Positions 23,701 to 33,150 of a DNA stretch of 64,000 bases are shown here, one piece after another. Below the pieces are notes generated by a model that was given only the letters and a program-made list of their open reading frames with translations, had not been told where the DNA came from and ran no database searches. The DNA comes from Rhynchopus euleeides (Eukaryota > Euglenozoa > Diplonemea > Diplonemida > Diplonemidae), in contig OY723288.1 of assembly GCA_963210315.1 (NCBI GenBank), positions 310,001 through 374,000 of the forward strand, given 5' to 3'. Numbering within the stretch: the stretch's first letter is position 1; each line of letters begins with the position of its first letter. A program made the position numbers and the translations under genes.

Positions 23701-26700
23701 CGTCGGAGCTCTGGCGCCGGGCCCGGACGGAAGCCCCGGGCCCGGGACGGGTGGAGGCTGCCCCCACATGGGAGGAGACGGAGGAAGCGGTGGTGCAAGC
23801 GGCGAGACAAGGGCGGTATTCGGCGGCGATGGCGCGCACCAGGAGCGCCGGCCTGGCGCCTGCCACCCCTGCCACGAAAGCGAAGCTCCTAGCAATGCAC
23901 CCGGAAGCGGACAGCCCAGCCATCTCCGCGGCGACGCGGGTAGTGCCCGCGGATGCCACCCCCGCCGAGGTGTTTAAAGCGCTGAAGGGGTTACCGAGGG
24001 GCACGGGCGCCGGCCCCTCAGGCCTGAGGGCGGACCACCTCCGGGAGCTCGTCCAGGTGGAGGGAGTGGATGTGCTTCCGGCCCTCACGGCGGTGGTGAA
24101 TGTCCTGCGCAGAGGCGAGGCCCCCCCGCAGCTGGCCCGGCACATCGCGGGCGCGTCTCTGGTCGCGCTCCCCAAGCCAGACGCGGGGATCCGCCCGATC
24201 GCGGTTGGGGAGACCCTCCGCCGCCTGGTGGCCAAAACCCTCACCGCAGACGTCAGGGAACAGGCTGGGAAGCTCCTCCTGAAGGGGAGGCAAGTAGGAG
24301 TGGCGGTGGACGGCGGACTGGAGGCGGCCACGGCGGTCGTGAAGGACTTCGCGGCGCGCAACAGGGGGGCGGACAAGGTCCTGCTGAAGATCGACTATGC
24401 CAACGCCTTTAACATGGTTAACAGGCAGGCGTTCATCGATGCTGTCAGGCGGGACCTCCCGGAGCTGTCGGCGTGGGTCGAGTGGTGCTACGCGTCGCCC
24501 TCAGCCCTGATATACCGTGGCGAAGTGCTCGAATCGCAGAGGGGGGTACAGCAGGGGGACCCCCTCGGGCCGCTCCTGTTCTCCCTGGCCATCCGCCAGC
24601 TGACCGAGGACCTAGGCAAGCTGCCGGGGGTGGAGGGCAGCGTGTGGTACTTGGACGATGGCACGCTGATGGGCTCCCCCGGGGCGGTCGGCCACGCGTT
24701 CGCGATCCTCGAGCGGCGGAGCGCGGAGCTGGGCCTGGTGGTGGCACGCCGCAAATGCGAAGTGATCTCGCTGAATGGGCACTCGGTGGAGGGCCTCCGG
24801 GGAGCGGGCCTTGATGTAGCCGCGACGGAAAAGGAGCGCGCGACTCGCATGGACCTCCTCCACCACAACTTCGAGTTCCTCGGGGCTCCGGTGGGGGATG
24901 CGGAATTCTGCGAGCGGGTGATGGATACAAAACTGAGAGAGAAGTTCATCCCGAACCTGCGCCAGCTTCACCACCTCCAAGACGCGCAAGTGGCCATGAC
25001 CCTCCTGCGACACTGTGAAGGCTTCTGCAAGCTGGTCTTCCAGATGCGCGCAATTGGGTACGCCGGGAGAGAATACCTTCGCCAGTATGACAAGGAAATC
25101 GGGATGGTGCTGGCATCTGTGCTCGGGGACAGGGACGGGACCCTCCCTGACGATGCGCGAGACCAGGCGGCCCTGCCCGTCAGGCTAGGGGGTATGGGCA
25201 TTCGGAGGTCGGAGGACCACATCACCGCTGCGGCTTTGGCGGCGGCTAGCTCCTTCTTCCCCCTATGTGTGCAGCTGGACAGCGGATATCGTTGGGATGC
25301 GGATGCGTGGCGCGTGGCAGCGACCGCCCACAACGAGCTGGTGGCGGAGGCGGACTGGGTGGACCCTCACAAGCGCCCGGGCGAGCCCCTCCGCCAGCGC
25401 GACCTATCCCTGGCGATCATCAGCCGGCAGCACGAGACCCTACTGGCGGAGGCTGACGTGCTGAGTAAAGGGCGTCAGTTGTCCGCGTCCCTCCCAGGCG
25501 CAGGGGCGTGGGTGACGGTGACGCCAGAACAACAGTTTGCGATGGGGAGGGAGGAGTACCAAGTGGCGGCTCGCCTGCGCCTGGGCCTCGTCGTCTTCGC
25601 CCCTGGGTCGCGGTGCCACGAGTGCGGGGACGCCATGGACGTCTTGGGCGCCCATGTGTTCAGCTGCCAGGCATCGGCGGACCGCATCAAGCGCCACGAC
25701 GCGGTGAAGCTCGGGGTGCTGGGGCTGGCGCGGGACGCGGGACTCGGCCCCCAGCTGGAGCCCAACCACCTCCTCTTGGGCGGGGGCAAGCCGGCTGACG
25801 TGTTCCTCCCGTGCGGCATAGGTGAGTCGCGGGGCCGGGCGATCGACGTGACCGTGTGGTCGACGTGCGCGGAGTCTGCGAGGCAGGGTGCGGCGAGAGC
25901 GCGGGGGTACACCGCGTCGCGGGCTGAAGCATCCAAGCATCGCAAGCACGGGGCGCGGTGTCAGGAGGTTGAGATCGCCTTCTCCGCGTTCGCCCTGGAG
26001 CAGTCGGGCGGGATGGGTCCGGAGGCCGTGCGGCTCTTCAGGCACTTGGTCAGCTTCGCGGTGGACCACAAGCTGGGGGACAGGGCCGAGCTCACTCGTT
26101 CCTGGGCGGCGCGGATAGTGGTGCCGTTGATGCGGGCGGTGGGGCGGTCGTCGCTCCGCAGGGGGGCGCTGTGCACGGACCTGCGCTCTGGTCAGACTCG
26201 GGAGCGGGTCTTGCCGGATCCGCTGGTGGGCGTGGAGCCGGACTACTTCTTCGCGCCTGACACGGACCTGGCCCCCGCGCCACACTTCGACGGGCACATG
26301 GACGCGGAGGATTTCATGTGTGACCCGGATGACGCGGCGGGCCCCGAGGAGCCGACCCCTGAACCCGAACCTGCCCCTCCCCGCCGCCCACGCCCGCCGC
26401 CTCCCCCCGCGGAGGGGGACCTCCCGCAGCCGGCGGGTGGGGTGGCGGCTGACCCCCTGGCCCAATTGCTGGAGTGGCGCGGCCAGACGGACGGGAGGCT
26501 GAGCTTGTCGTCCCCGCAGCAGCAGGCGCGGCTGGGCCTGGTCGAGCCGGACGGGTGGTCGTTCCGGGTGGGGGACTGTGCTTTTGATGCGTTGGCCACG
26601 CTGGGTGCCCGATCGGTGAAGCAATCCAGCGGGTGGCTGCGCCAAGAGGCAGTCCGCAGGGCGATGCGCGACCCGGACCTCCGGATGCGGGTGGAGGAGG

Positions 26701-28352
26701 GTCCGAACCAGTGGGCCGAGCAGATGATGCGCGCAGGGAGCGACGACGTGCGCACCTGGGCGGACTTCATCGCCCTGGCGGCGGCTGCGCGCGTGACCAG
26801 ATGCGTCGTCCTCGTGCTCATCGACAACCACCAGCCGATGCTTCTGTCCCCAGTAGGTGCGGGTGCAGTGGTGGACGCCCACTGTCTGCGGAGGACGGGG
26901 GGGCAACATGGGCACTACGTGCCCCTAGTTATGCCGGAGCCCATGCGTCAGCACCTGGCGGGTCTTCCCCCGAAGCCGATGGCAGCGGATGTCACGGGGT
27001 GCGATGGTGATAGTCCCATGCAGATGGTGCGTCAGGGGGGCTCGGCGGGCCAGGTGGAGGAGTGCGAGAAGTGCCGCCGCCCGTTCGACCGCTCCGCGAG
27101 GCATCACGCGTGTGGCAGATGCTGGCGCAAAGTGTGCGCGTCGTGCGCAGTGCGGGGTGAGCGGTGCCCAGGCTACATTGACCGGGTGGCGGTGGATGTC
27201 GACGCTCCAGACCCTGCGGAGCAACCCGCGGTCACCCCGGATCTGCGGGAGGTCCTGGAGTCCGCCCGGGCGCGCCCCCGCCGGCGGAAGCCCATCCCGA
27301 GCCGCATGCACGACACGCCGATGGGGCCCAGGCAGCCGAGTGCCCCGCACGACTCGTCGGGGGCTGCGCACCATCCAACGCGGGTGAAGGAGGAAGTGGC
27401 GGAGGAGCCGGTCGCTCCCGGCCAGGACGTGGAGATGCACCAGGGCGGAGGCTCCCAAACCTCAAACACAGCCCCCTCTGGTGCGCCCTCCGCGACCCAC
27501 GGCCACAGCGTGCCCCCGGCGGAGAGTGCCTCCCGGGCTGCCCCAGCCCCCATGCAGGGGCAGGCCCAACATGCAGAGTGCCCGCCGTCGGGGTCGGGGG
27601 CCACAGAGAACCACCAGGGCGGAGGCTCCCAAACCTCAAACACAGCCCCCTCTGGTGTGCCCTCTGCGGCTCCGGTCACGGCGGCAGGCGCCCAGCCGTC
27701 TGGCCCCGCTCAGGCCGCGCGGCGCCGCCAGGGCGGAGGCTCCCACACCTTCAACACAGCCCCCTCTGGCACCTCTGGCGGAACAGCCCCCGGTGGGGCT
27801 GGCGGGATCCAGGGGGTTGCTGCGACGATGATGCGCAACGCCGCGCAGGCCCGCCGGGACGGGCAGCGCCGCAGCCGGACGGCCGCGTCCTCGAGACGCC
27901 TGGAGGAGCTGCGTCAGGGTGACGCGGCGGGCCCCATGGAGTTCGACGACGACCCGGCGAACGTGTGGGAGCCCGAGGACGACCTCCAGGCCATCGACGC
28001 CTACGGGGACGACGAGACGCCCGCGGCGAACATCCCCGCTCTGCAGGAGCTTGCGGCGTCCCGTGTCTGGGCCGAGGGGGTGGTAGCGCGGGCCCGCGGC
28101 ATGGCCCCCTGCGTCTCGATGGGAGGAGCCATCCCCCGCACCGTCGAGGCGTGGAGGCACTGCTTCCACCCCAGCTATGGCCTTTGCCCCCTCTCGCCCA
28201 GGGTGGCAGGTGACGTAGCGGCGGAGTGGCTGCAGGCGCGCATCCTGCAAGGGGGCGCGCAGGCCGAGCCCGGGAACCAGACGAGGGAGCCGGGGGTCAG
28301 CCTGCGCGTCTACATGCGCAAGCTGCAGACGGAGGTGGAGCGGGGCGAGTAG
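20778..28352 (+). CDS. Retrotransposon polyprotein: hydrophobic region, OTU, zinc fingers, RT, RLE, second OTU, FYVE-like finger
   Basis: It is 2524 residues from the ATG at 20778. The frame is open further up, but that reading starts inside the pre-existing transposon. In order: proline/alanine-rich lead (1-220); about six hydrophobic, Trp/Gly-rich segments (227-551); OTU-type cysteine protease motif GDC with C627 and H740 in GNHY; C2H2-like finger (797-836); CxxC...CxxC finger (846-863); reverse transcriptase with LPKPDAG at 1131, D1206 in IDYANAF, QGDPLGP and YLDD (D1293, D1294); CHEC...H...C finger (1613-1630); restriction-like endonuclease with D1674 (KPADVF) and D1690 (AIDVTV); second OTU-like motif with C1934 (GDCAF) and H2046 (GHY); FYVE-like finger (2096-2123); and three copies of QGGGSxTxNTAPSG (about 2220, 2279, 2317). 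RT, CCHC and RLE place it among R2/NeSL/R4-type elements. The extensions are unusual. The membrane segments are an inference from hydrophobicity. Confidence 0.88.
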   Translation: MEARDAPGRGHARRRGQWALMALLVAALTPPAGEQPGPPPVARETGGSQPPTRVQPGPPPVAAAARGSQPPARGQPGSPPVAAGAAAATAAAAAAAPGQAEPGEGGAHTGPPPTTAHRSDPPASCTPQRHSPTAAEGPRPPPEQAAAVTAAETTPAGPLERRKPLSRPRGAKYGAPGVIADRGGRDGLCPRCGGWWEGVSCGPPPVPGSPLPAYVFPPPSPELPPLGGYWGVGWVRATLGWAVVVAGTLGWSWWPAVFALSRCRARGWWAVGRRRATRLMHSVWGQSKAWRAAVVGGCCWVVAGGVERAWASSAAACWGFVFVWEPRWVALQGETAWAWWWGLGVLPVLLAAGLSPSRAARGISWALGRVSRVVRWLRVSGRAAGVLPGFTEACGLAAGLGGAAVIAAGALWVEVLSASDLRAGVVAASAYGLATGGWVLVGSAMVRQRRLANRRGWLPRWSWRARRRSRWVARRPRLEVLLPASVRRSEDRIGAGLDALRRVSRAERVAEVLPVLASAGALSGGVWGLGFLSLACLVWAGVEVAVTAARLRESEMRDAVTLDLWRSVQPMRRTRLLCATSERPPLFLGPRDLCGGDLEMEEDWTGVDEVLSQFGGSRVPNQATGDCLFAALTPTAALPSHDDIVGMRSELSRRAGDASVKPQLLHLLGDARRVEEYRAGLAGAAHGDHLALHLAAGAWDLSVVVVQEGRGQAIRVDPRRPKKQGPAPADVRVVALSGNHYEGVAMPLARRRALRESAAPAHLSPATCRDACPAALGEGAQEAEGAGLGDVRRRWFCPLTACAGSALHRHTPYSSKETLRKHAQAHADQGEEFPPSALRLLGMKKCMWCSKVMSTSLDSCVKCRPRGATPVVPNRRAPSAAEAADAGRLPPLESIHTERVGVSLSVPGAILRPAAVAYSQALWDVAANSSSTTAWLRLLLVPKTLFRTYRGGKKKQLLAKRAREEAIILWREGRASELWRRARTEAPGPGRVEAAPTWEETEEAVVQAARQGRYSAAMARTRSAGLAPATPATKAKLLAMHPEADSPAISAATRVVPADATPAEVFKALKGLPRGTGAGPSGLRADHLRELVQVEGVDVLPALTAVVNVLRRGEAPPQLARHIAGASLVALPKPDAGIRPIAVGETLRRLVAKTLTADVREQAGKLLLKGRQVGVAVDGGLEAATAVVKDFAARNRGADKVLLKIDYANAFNMVNRQAFIDAVRRDLPELSAWVEWCYASPSALIYRGEVLESQRGVQQGDPLGPLLFSLAIRQLTEDLGKLPGVEGSVWYLDDGTLMGSPGAVGHAFAILERRSAELGLVVARRKCEVISLNGHSVEGLRGAGLDVAATEKERATRMDLLHHNFEFLGAPVGDAEFCERVMDTKLREKFIPNLRQLHHLQDAQVAMTLLRHCEGFCKLVFQMRAIGYAGREYLRQYDKEIGMVLASVLGDRDGTLPDDARDQAALPVRLGGMGIRRSEDHITAAALAAASSFFPLCVQLDSGYRWDADAWRVAATAHNELVAEADWVDPHKRPGEPLRQRDLSLAIISRQHETLLAEADVLSKGRQLSASLPGAGAWVTVTPEQQFAMGREEYQVAARLRLGLVVFAPGSRCHECGDAMDVLGAHVFSCQASADRIKRHDAVKLGVLGLARDAGLGPQLEPNHLLLGGGKPADVFLPCGIGESRGRAIDVTVWSTCAESARQGAARARGYTASRAEASKHRKHGARCQEVEIAFSAFALEQSGGMGPEAVRLFRHLVSFAVDHKLGDRAELTRSWAARIVVPLMRAVGRSSLRRGALCTDLRSGQTRERVLPDPLVGVEPDYFFAPDTDLAPAPHFDGHMDAEDFMCDPDDAAGPEEPTPEPEPAPPRRPRPPPPPAEGDLPQPAGGVAADPLAQLLEWRGQTDGRLSLSSPQQQARLGLVEPDGWSFRVGDCAFDALATLGARSVKQSSGWLRQEAVRRAMRDPDLRMRVEEGPNQWAEQMMRAGSDDVRTWADFIALAAAARVTRCVVLVLIDNHQPMLLSPVGAGAVVDAHCLRRTGGQHGHYVPLVMPEPMRQHLAGLPPKPMAADVTGCDGDSPMQMVRQGGSAGQVEECEKCRRPFDRSARHHACGRCWRKVCASCAVRGERCPGYIDRVAVDVDAPDPAEQPAVTPDLREVLESARARPRRRKPIPSRMHDTPMGPRQPSAPHDSSGAAHHPTRVKEEVAEEPVAPGQDVEMHQGGGSQTSNTAPSGAPSATHGHSVPPAESASRAAPAPMQGQAQHAECPPSGSGATENHQGGGSQTSNTAPSGVPSAAPVTAAGAQPSGPAQAARRRQGGGSHTFNTAPSGTSGGTAPGGAGGIQGVAATMMRNAAQARRDGQRRSRTAASSRRLEELRQGDAAGPMEFDDDPANVWEPEDDLQAIDAYGDDETPAANIPALQELAASRVWAEGVVARARGMAPCVSMGGAIPRTVEAWRHCFHPSYGLCPLSPRVAGDVAAEWLQARILQGGAQAEPGNQTREPGVSLRVYMRKLQTEVERGE

Positions 28353-28882
28353 GCGGAGCAGCGTCCCCACCCCCACCACCCCCCCCCCCCCCCCGGGACC
28401 TTCCCCCCCCCCCTTTCATAGATGTGTGCAGGTGGCCGTTGTGAATGGTTAGACAGGGGCTGGCCACCCCCTCCCCCGGGCTCTGCACAGCAGGTCTGGG
28501 TTAGAAACAACATAACCCCCCCCCCCCCTTCCTCCCCTCCCTTCCTCCCCCCTCCCCTCCCCTCCCCTATTGATGTCCCCCCCCCCCCTCCCCCAGCGCT
28601 TTGCCGCTCGTGTGAGTACCGCCCTGACTGGGAGAAAGGGTAGGGCTGGTTGGGTTGGCGGAGTTGGGCGGATGGGCGAAACGGAAAAATCGACGAGGTC
28701 GCAGCGTCAGGGCGTTCTGGGCTGGCTGGTGGTGGTTGGGACAAGACCGACGAGATTAGAAGCGGCACTGGTAGACGGGTTTTGAGGCCCCCCGCCCCCA
28801 GGTTCCCCCTGCCCACCTGGACGGACCCAAGTGCCTCACACCGGATCTCTCCCCACCCGGTGGTCCACCTGACGGATACGCG
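28353..28882 (+). other. 3' untranslated region of the non-LTR retrotransposon
   Basis: It follows the TAG at 28350-28352 and precedes the poly(A) at 28883. It contains poly(C) tracts at 28379-28394, 28518-28527 and 28578-28588. The last 60 bases (GCCTCACACCGGATC to GACGGATACGCG) loosely resemble 62890-62930, which could be a trace of a related element. Confidence 0.6.
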
Positions 28883-29604
28883 AAAAAAAAAAAAAAGATG
28901 GAACAAATGGGATTTTTCCGGAACTTGGAACATTTTTACGGTCCACCTATTTTACGGTTGGGATAGTGGACTTGGCGTTTTTTTTTTTTTTACGAGTTCC
29001 TTCGCGACGAAGTCGCGAAGGAACCAAGGAAATCGTACGACTGAAGCTTCGGGATTAACACCACAGGGCCTCAACAGTCCGGAACTGTTCTCCCACAGTT
29101 TCTGCAGGGTGTACTACACTAAAGCGAAAGGAGTACGATTTCCCTGAATTTTCCGGGCACTGATTCACGAATTTACATCTGGAGGGAGCCCGGTGGTCTC
29201 AGCTTCTGTCTGCGCGCCTTGCCGTACTGAGGCTGCTTATGTGGGCTAGCGCAGCAGGTTCTACCTTTACTTCTACCGGAACGCTCCTTGCATGGTACTA
29301 CACGGAACAATGTTCGGGGCCCGTGAATTCCAAATCTCCGTTGGAATTCGTAAGTGAGGGGGTTGGGGCGGACTTACAGACGACAACGTCGTCAGTCTCC
29401 CGACAACCGTGGCGTGTGAGTTTGGGGTGGTATCTCGAAATATGTCTCGTTCGGCCTTGAGAGACTCCAGATGCTAGTCACGCGCTCGCCCCCGCCCCCC
29501 CCCCTCTCCATGTCCCTCTCCGTTGCCGCCTCGCCTTGTTGTTTTCGTTGATCTTCCCGCTGTCCTCACGCACTTTCCCCCAGTTTGCAGGGACACACAC
29601 ACAC

Positions 29605-31827
29605 ATGCCTCCAAAGCGTGAACCGAAGCAGAAGAGCATGTTGCTCTTCACGGTGCCCCGTGCAGCGTACACCCCCGGCAGCAACGGCGCTTGTCCGATT
29701 TCGCGGGCTGAGGCTGAAAGTGTGACGCGTGCAGTGCGCGACCAGCAGGCATCCTCACAGGGGCCTACCGGCGGTGGTGACTGGAGCCCGGCCGAAAAGC
29801 TGGAGATCGGCCGGAAGGTGGTGGAGGGGAAGCTCTCGGCAGTCGTTGCCGATTGGAACGCCCCTCTCGCAGGACGGAGGAAGCTCTCGAAGAGCTCCGC
29901 CTCCCGTTTTGCGACCCTCTACCGGGAAGAGCTGGGCAAGCGGAAGCGTGCCGCAGCTCTTCTCGGTGAGGTGACAGAGGAGGTGGTGCTTCCCCCCCCG
30001 CAGAAGCGCGGCCGGCCCGCAATCCTCACCGACAGCGAGGAGACCAGGCTGATGCAGTTGTTGCGCGCCCTGAGGCGGTGCGGGACGCAGGTTTCAGCTG
30101 AGACTGTGTCCGCCTCCGCGCGAGGCCTGGTGAGTGCCAGCAGTGATCCAAGCAGGATTGATTCTGAGACAGCTCTCGGCACGGAATGGGCTCGGAAGTA
30201 CCTCGCTGCGCAGGGATGGACCTTGCGAATGCGGACAACGGCGGTGTGCCACAGTCCGGGTTTGCTGGAACGGGCCAAGGCTGAGTTCGAGGGGGAGGTG
30301 CAACGTCTGAGGGCACAGCACAACATCCCAGATGATTTGGTGGTGAATGTCGACCACACTGCCCTTCCCCTCCTGCCAGGTACCACAAAGACCTTCGACA
30401 AGAAGGGCGCGTCATACGTGCCGCTCTCGAAGTCCGACGAAAAGAAGGCGATTACGGGTGTATTCGGCGCCAGTGCGACCGGCGATCTCCTCCCTGTCCA
30501 GCTGATATACGGTGGCCTAACTTCCCGCTCACACGGACGCTTCGAGGAGGAGTACCTGGAGACGTACGGGGAAACCTGGCACTTGACTGCCAATCCGAAA
30601 CACTGGGCGTCCGAAGCAACCACCCTCGAATACATCGAGAAGGTGTTGGTGCCATACCTCACGGGTGTCAAAGAGACCAAGGGGCTCGGGGAGGAGCAGA
30701 AATCCTTGTTGATCATCGACAAGTTCACGGGCCAACAGACCGAGAAGGTTGCTGCAGCACTCGCAGAGAGCGGCATCGTGACTGTCGATATTCCTCCGGG
30801 GTTTACTGCTTTCTTGCAGCCGCTGGACCTGGGCTTCAATGCCTACATCAAGAAATACCTCCGCGAAAAGTTCTCGAAGTGGTACACCGGTGTCTGCACC
30901 AAGCTGTTCCGGCGTGACGAGAAGAGGAAAACCCGTGCCCTTGCGAAAACTGGCACCCCTTTCCTCTTCGCAGGGATGGGGTCGCATGAAGTGATGGTGT
31001 ACGATTCGTCCGTGAAGACAGCCGCCTTCCGCAACGCAGTCCTTGCCGGCACAAGGGCAAGCATCGTGGTGTCTCCGGGTTGTGCGGACTGGGTTCACCC
31101 TGGGGACAACGCGAGTGGGTGGTACGCCCTGCGTGCTGTGGAGCTGTGTCTCAACAGCTACGGCGTGCGGAAGGCCTACCTCCCGAAGGTCAAGGATGCT
31201 CTCAACCTGCTCGAGAAGGTGATCCCCACTGACACGGAAGGCATTCCCGGCGCACAGGATGCTGTTCAGCAGGTGCTGGAGGAACTGCGTTCTGCGAATG
31301 GTGACGCTGCGCAGTTCACCGAGGCACAGCGCCTCCCATACCCCGCCGCCCAGGCTGCTGTGGGCGCACTCAACCGGGAGTACTACACCAGTGTGAGGCT
31401 GATCACCCTGTCCGAGGTGCAGTGGGCCGCGACCCTCACGGAGATCCGTTCCGGGCCGCTGATCGTGTTCGACGCGGAGAACCTGCATTTCGTGTCGTTC
31501 GTCGCCCAGAACCCTGAGCTCGACGACCAGGAGTTGATGGCTGACCTGGCCAGGACGACGAAGGTGACCGCCGCGGACATGCGCGACCGCCATCTCGCCT
31601 GGCTGTGCCGTGGGTTCAGCAAGGTGAAGCCGAGCTCCGTCGTGAAAACGTTCGTCCGCGCTGGCATCATCGCCGACCCCGGAACGCTCGCAGCAAGTAC
31701 CGATGATGCTGTTGCTGACTACGACCCTCCAACCGAGGTGCACCCGGACGCAGCGCTGACGACCCCCGCAGAATTGGCAGAGATGGAGAGGATCCTGTCG
31801 TCACTCGACTTCAGTGCTGAGTGCTGA
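29605..31827 (+). CDS. Pogo/Fot1-like transposase (DDE, DD35D)
   Basis: It encodes 740 residues from the ATG at 29605 (MPPKREPKQK, a basic start). A frame from 29536 adds 23 residues that look like leader sequence. It should cut and reinsert elements with CCGTAAACGG ends at TA. Residues about 55-110 and 125-225 are rich in helix-forming and basic residues, as in the DNA-binding helix-turn-helix and CENP-B-like regions of this family. The catalytic DDE_1 core has D250 (VNVDHTAL), D372 (LLIIDKFTGQ) and D408 (FLQPLDLGFN), with 35 residues between the last two. The frame has no stops and the catalytic triad is complete, so it may be active. It is the likely source of activity for the deletion derivatives at 32341-33148 and 33891-34692. 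Confidence 0.9.
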   Translation: MPPKREPKQKSMLLFTVPRAAYTPGSNGACPISRAEAESVTRAVRDQQASSQGPTGGGDWSPAEKLEIGRKVVEGKLSAVVADWNAPLAGRRKLSKSSASRFATLYREELGKRKRAAALLGEVTEEVVLPPPQKRGRPAILTDSEETRLMQLLRALRRCGTQVSAETVSASARGLVSASSDPSRIDSETALGTEWARKYLAAQGWTLRMRTTAVCHSPGLLERAKAEFEGEVQRLRAQHNIPDDLVVNVDHTALPLLPGTTKTFDKKGASYVPLSKSDEKKAITGVFGASATGDLLPVQLIYGGLTSRSHGRFEEEYLETYGETWHLTANPKHWASEATTLEYIEKVLVPYLTGVKETKGLGEEQKSLLIIDKFTGQQTEKVAAALAESGIVTVDIPPGFTAFLQPLDLGFNAYIKKYLREKFSKWYTGVCTKLFRRDEKRKTRALAKTGTPFLFAGMGSHEVMVYDSSVKTAAFRNAVLAGTRASIVVSPGCADWVHPGDNASGWYALRAVELCLNSYGVRKAYLPKVKDALNLLEKVIPTDTEGIPGAQDAVQQVLEELRSANGDAAQFTEAQRLPYPAAQAAVGALNREYYTSVRLITLSEVQWAATLTEIRSGPLIVFDAENLHFVSFVAQNPELDDQELMADLARTTKVTAADMRDRHLAWLCRGFSKVKPSSVVKTFVRAGIIADPGTLAASTDDAVADYDPPTEVHPDAALTTPAELAEMERILSSLDFSAEC

Positions 31828-32271
31828 GCACTGTGCCACATCCCCTCTCTCTGTTTATGCCCCTGTAAATGTCCCGCAAACCCGTCACCCTCCCTCTCTT
31901 GATGTCCCTTTAGATACTCTGTCTGTATAACTTGTATGTAATGTCTTCTCGAGGTGTGGTGGTGGGTGAGTCTCGAGGTGAGTGGTGGTGATCGTGCCCT
32001 TTCCACATGCAGGGATGCCTTGCTTCTCTTGCTGGCGTTGGTTGCGGTGGTGGAGGGAGGGTCCAAAGCTGGGAGGTCGGGAGGCCTACGTGTGGGAGTC
32101 TACGGCGTGGCCGCAGTCCGCGCCCCGCAACCCACCAGCCCGCGGGCGAAAATCGCATTGTCTTTTCCATATTCAGTCCCAATAAATAGTGGACCGTAAA
32201 AAAGATGGAACGTTTGGCCTTTTTTTGGGAACTTGGAACATTTTTACGTTCCACCCTTTTTCCGTTTACGG
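31828..32271 (+). other. 3' non-coding part and right terminal region of the pogo-like transposon
   Basis: No coding sequence is seen. Bases 31940-32271 match, in reverse, the left ends of both deletion derivatives (32341 and 33891). The terminal 70 bases carry GTGGACCGTAAAAAAGATGG and its inverted relatives, so the ends can fold. Confidence 0.7.
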
Positions 32272-32273
32272 TA

Positions 32274-32338
32274 TATCAAGTAAAAATACAAGTATAATAC
32301 TTGCATGTCAACTATTATACATGTATTTTTACTTGATA
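32274..32338. repeat. Palindromic spacer of outer element between two TA-flanked insertions
   Basis: TATCAAGTAAAAATAC and its complement face each other around a TTGCATGTCAA core. A similar block recurs at 33428-33502. It is pre-existing sequence of the outer palindromic element. Confidence 0.65.
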
Positions 32339-32340
32339 TA

Positions 32341-33148
32341 CCGTAAACGGAAAAAGGGTGGACCGTAAAAATGTTCCAAGTTCCCAAAAAAAGGCCAAAC
32401 GTTCCATCTTTTTTACGGTCCACCATTTATTGGGACTGAATATGGAAAAGACAATGCGATTTTCGCCCGCGGGCTGGTGGGTTGCGGGGCGCGGACTGCG
32501 GCCTCCACGCCGCAGACTCCCGCACGTAGGCCTCCCGACCTCCCAGCTTTGGACCCTCCCTCCACCACCGCAACCAACACCAGCAAGAGAAGCAAGTCCT
32601 CCCTGCGTGTGGAAAGGGCACGATCACCACCACTCACCTCGAGACTCACCCACCACCACACCTCGAGAAGTGTAGTACCATGCAAGGAGCGTTCCGGTAG
32701 AAGTAAAAGTAGAACCTGCTGCACGAGCCCACAAAAGCAGCCACAGTACGGCAGGGCGCGCAGACAGAAGCTGAGACCACCGGGCTCCCTCCAGATGTAA
32801 ATTCGTGAATCAGTGCCCGGAAAATTCAGGGAAATCGTACTCCTTTAGTGTAGTACACCCTGCAGTAACTGTGGGAGAACAGTTCCCGGACGATGGTGAG
32901 CGCACACTCTGTGTTGAGGCCCTGTGGTGTTAATCCTGCAGCTTCAGTCGTGCGATTTCCTTGGTTCCTTCGCGACTTCGTCGAAGGAATTCGTAAAAAA
33001 AACCGCCAAGTCCACTATCCCAACCGTAAAATAGATGGACCGTAAAAATGTTCCAAGTTCCGGAAAAATCCCATTTGTTCCATCTTTTTTACGGTCCACC
33101 TATAGTACGGTTCACCTTTATTACGGTCCACAATATTTCCGTTTACGG
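32341..33148 (-). mobile_element. Deletion derivative (MITE) 1 of the pogo-like transposon, 808 bp
   Basis: It is flanked by TA (32339-32340 and 33149-33150), with CCGTAAACGG and CCGTTTACGG ends. In reverse orientation it matches the ends of the autonomous element: 32341 onward corresponds to 32271 back to about 31945, and the remainder to about 29310 back to 28897 and then, past the retrotransposon, to 20449-20384. The whole transposase gene is missing. It must depend on a transposase supplied elsewhere. Confidence 0.88.
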
Positions 33149-33150
33149 TA

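Larger units (their letters stand above)
20450..28896 (+). mobile_element. Non-LTR retrotransposon with restriction-like endonuclease, full length
   Basis: The element lies between the two halves of the pogo-like transposon's 5' terminal repeat. It ends in a 14-base poly(A) at 28883-28896. The sequence AAAAAAGA at 20442-20449 recurs at 28891-28898 and would be an 8-bp target duplication, though it merges with the poly(A). The 5' untranslated region is C/T-rich (20500-20590). One ORF fills most of the element. The 3' untranslated region (28353-28882) has several poly(C) tracts. It appears intact and therefore recent. Confidence 0.88.
20384..32271 (+). mobile_element. Autonomous pogo/Fot1-like DNA transposon, interrupted by a retrotransposon
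   Basis: The ends are CCGTAAACGG at 20384 and CCGTTTACGG at 32271, each flanked by TA (20382-20383 and 32272-32273), the target duplication of the Tc1-mariner/pogo group. Subterminal regions hold repeated GTGGACCGTAA and GGAACATTTTTACG blocks. The transposase gene is at 29605-31827. The retrotransposon at 20450-28896 cuts the 5' terminal region. The intact order of that region is seen in the deletion derivative at 32341-33148, where the two halves are contiguous. Without the insertion the transposon would be about 3.4 kb. Confidence 0.88.

Noticed and set aside
29536..29604. Extra 23 N-terminal residues of the transposase
   Set aside because: The reading MLFSLIFPLSSRTFPQ continues into THTH from a CACACA run, unlike a DNA-binding N-terminus. 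The basic MPPKREPKQK start at 29605 fits better.
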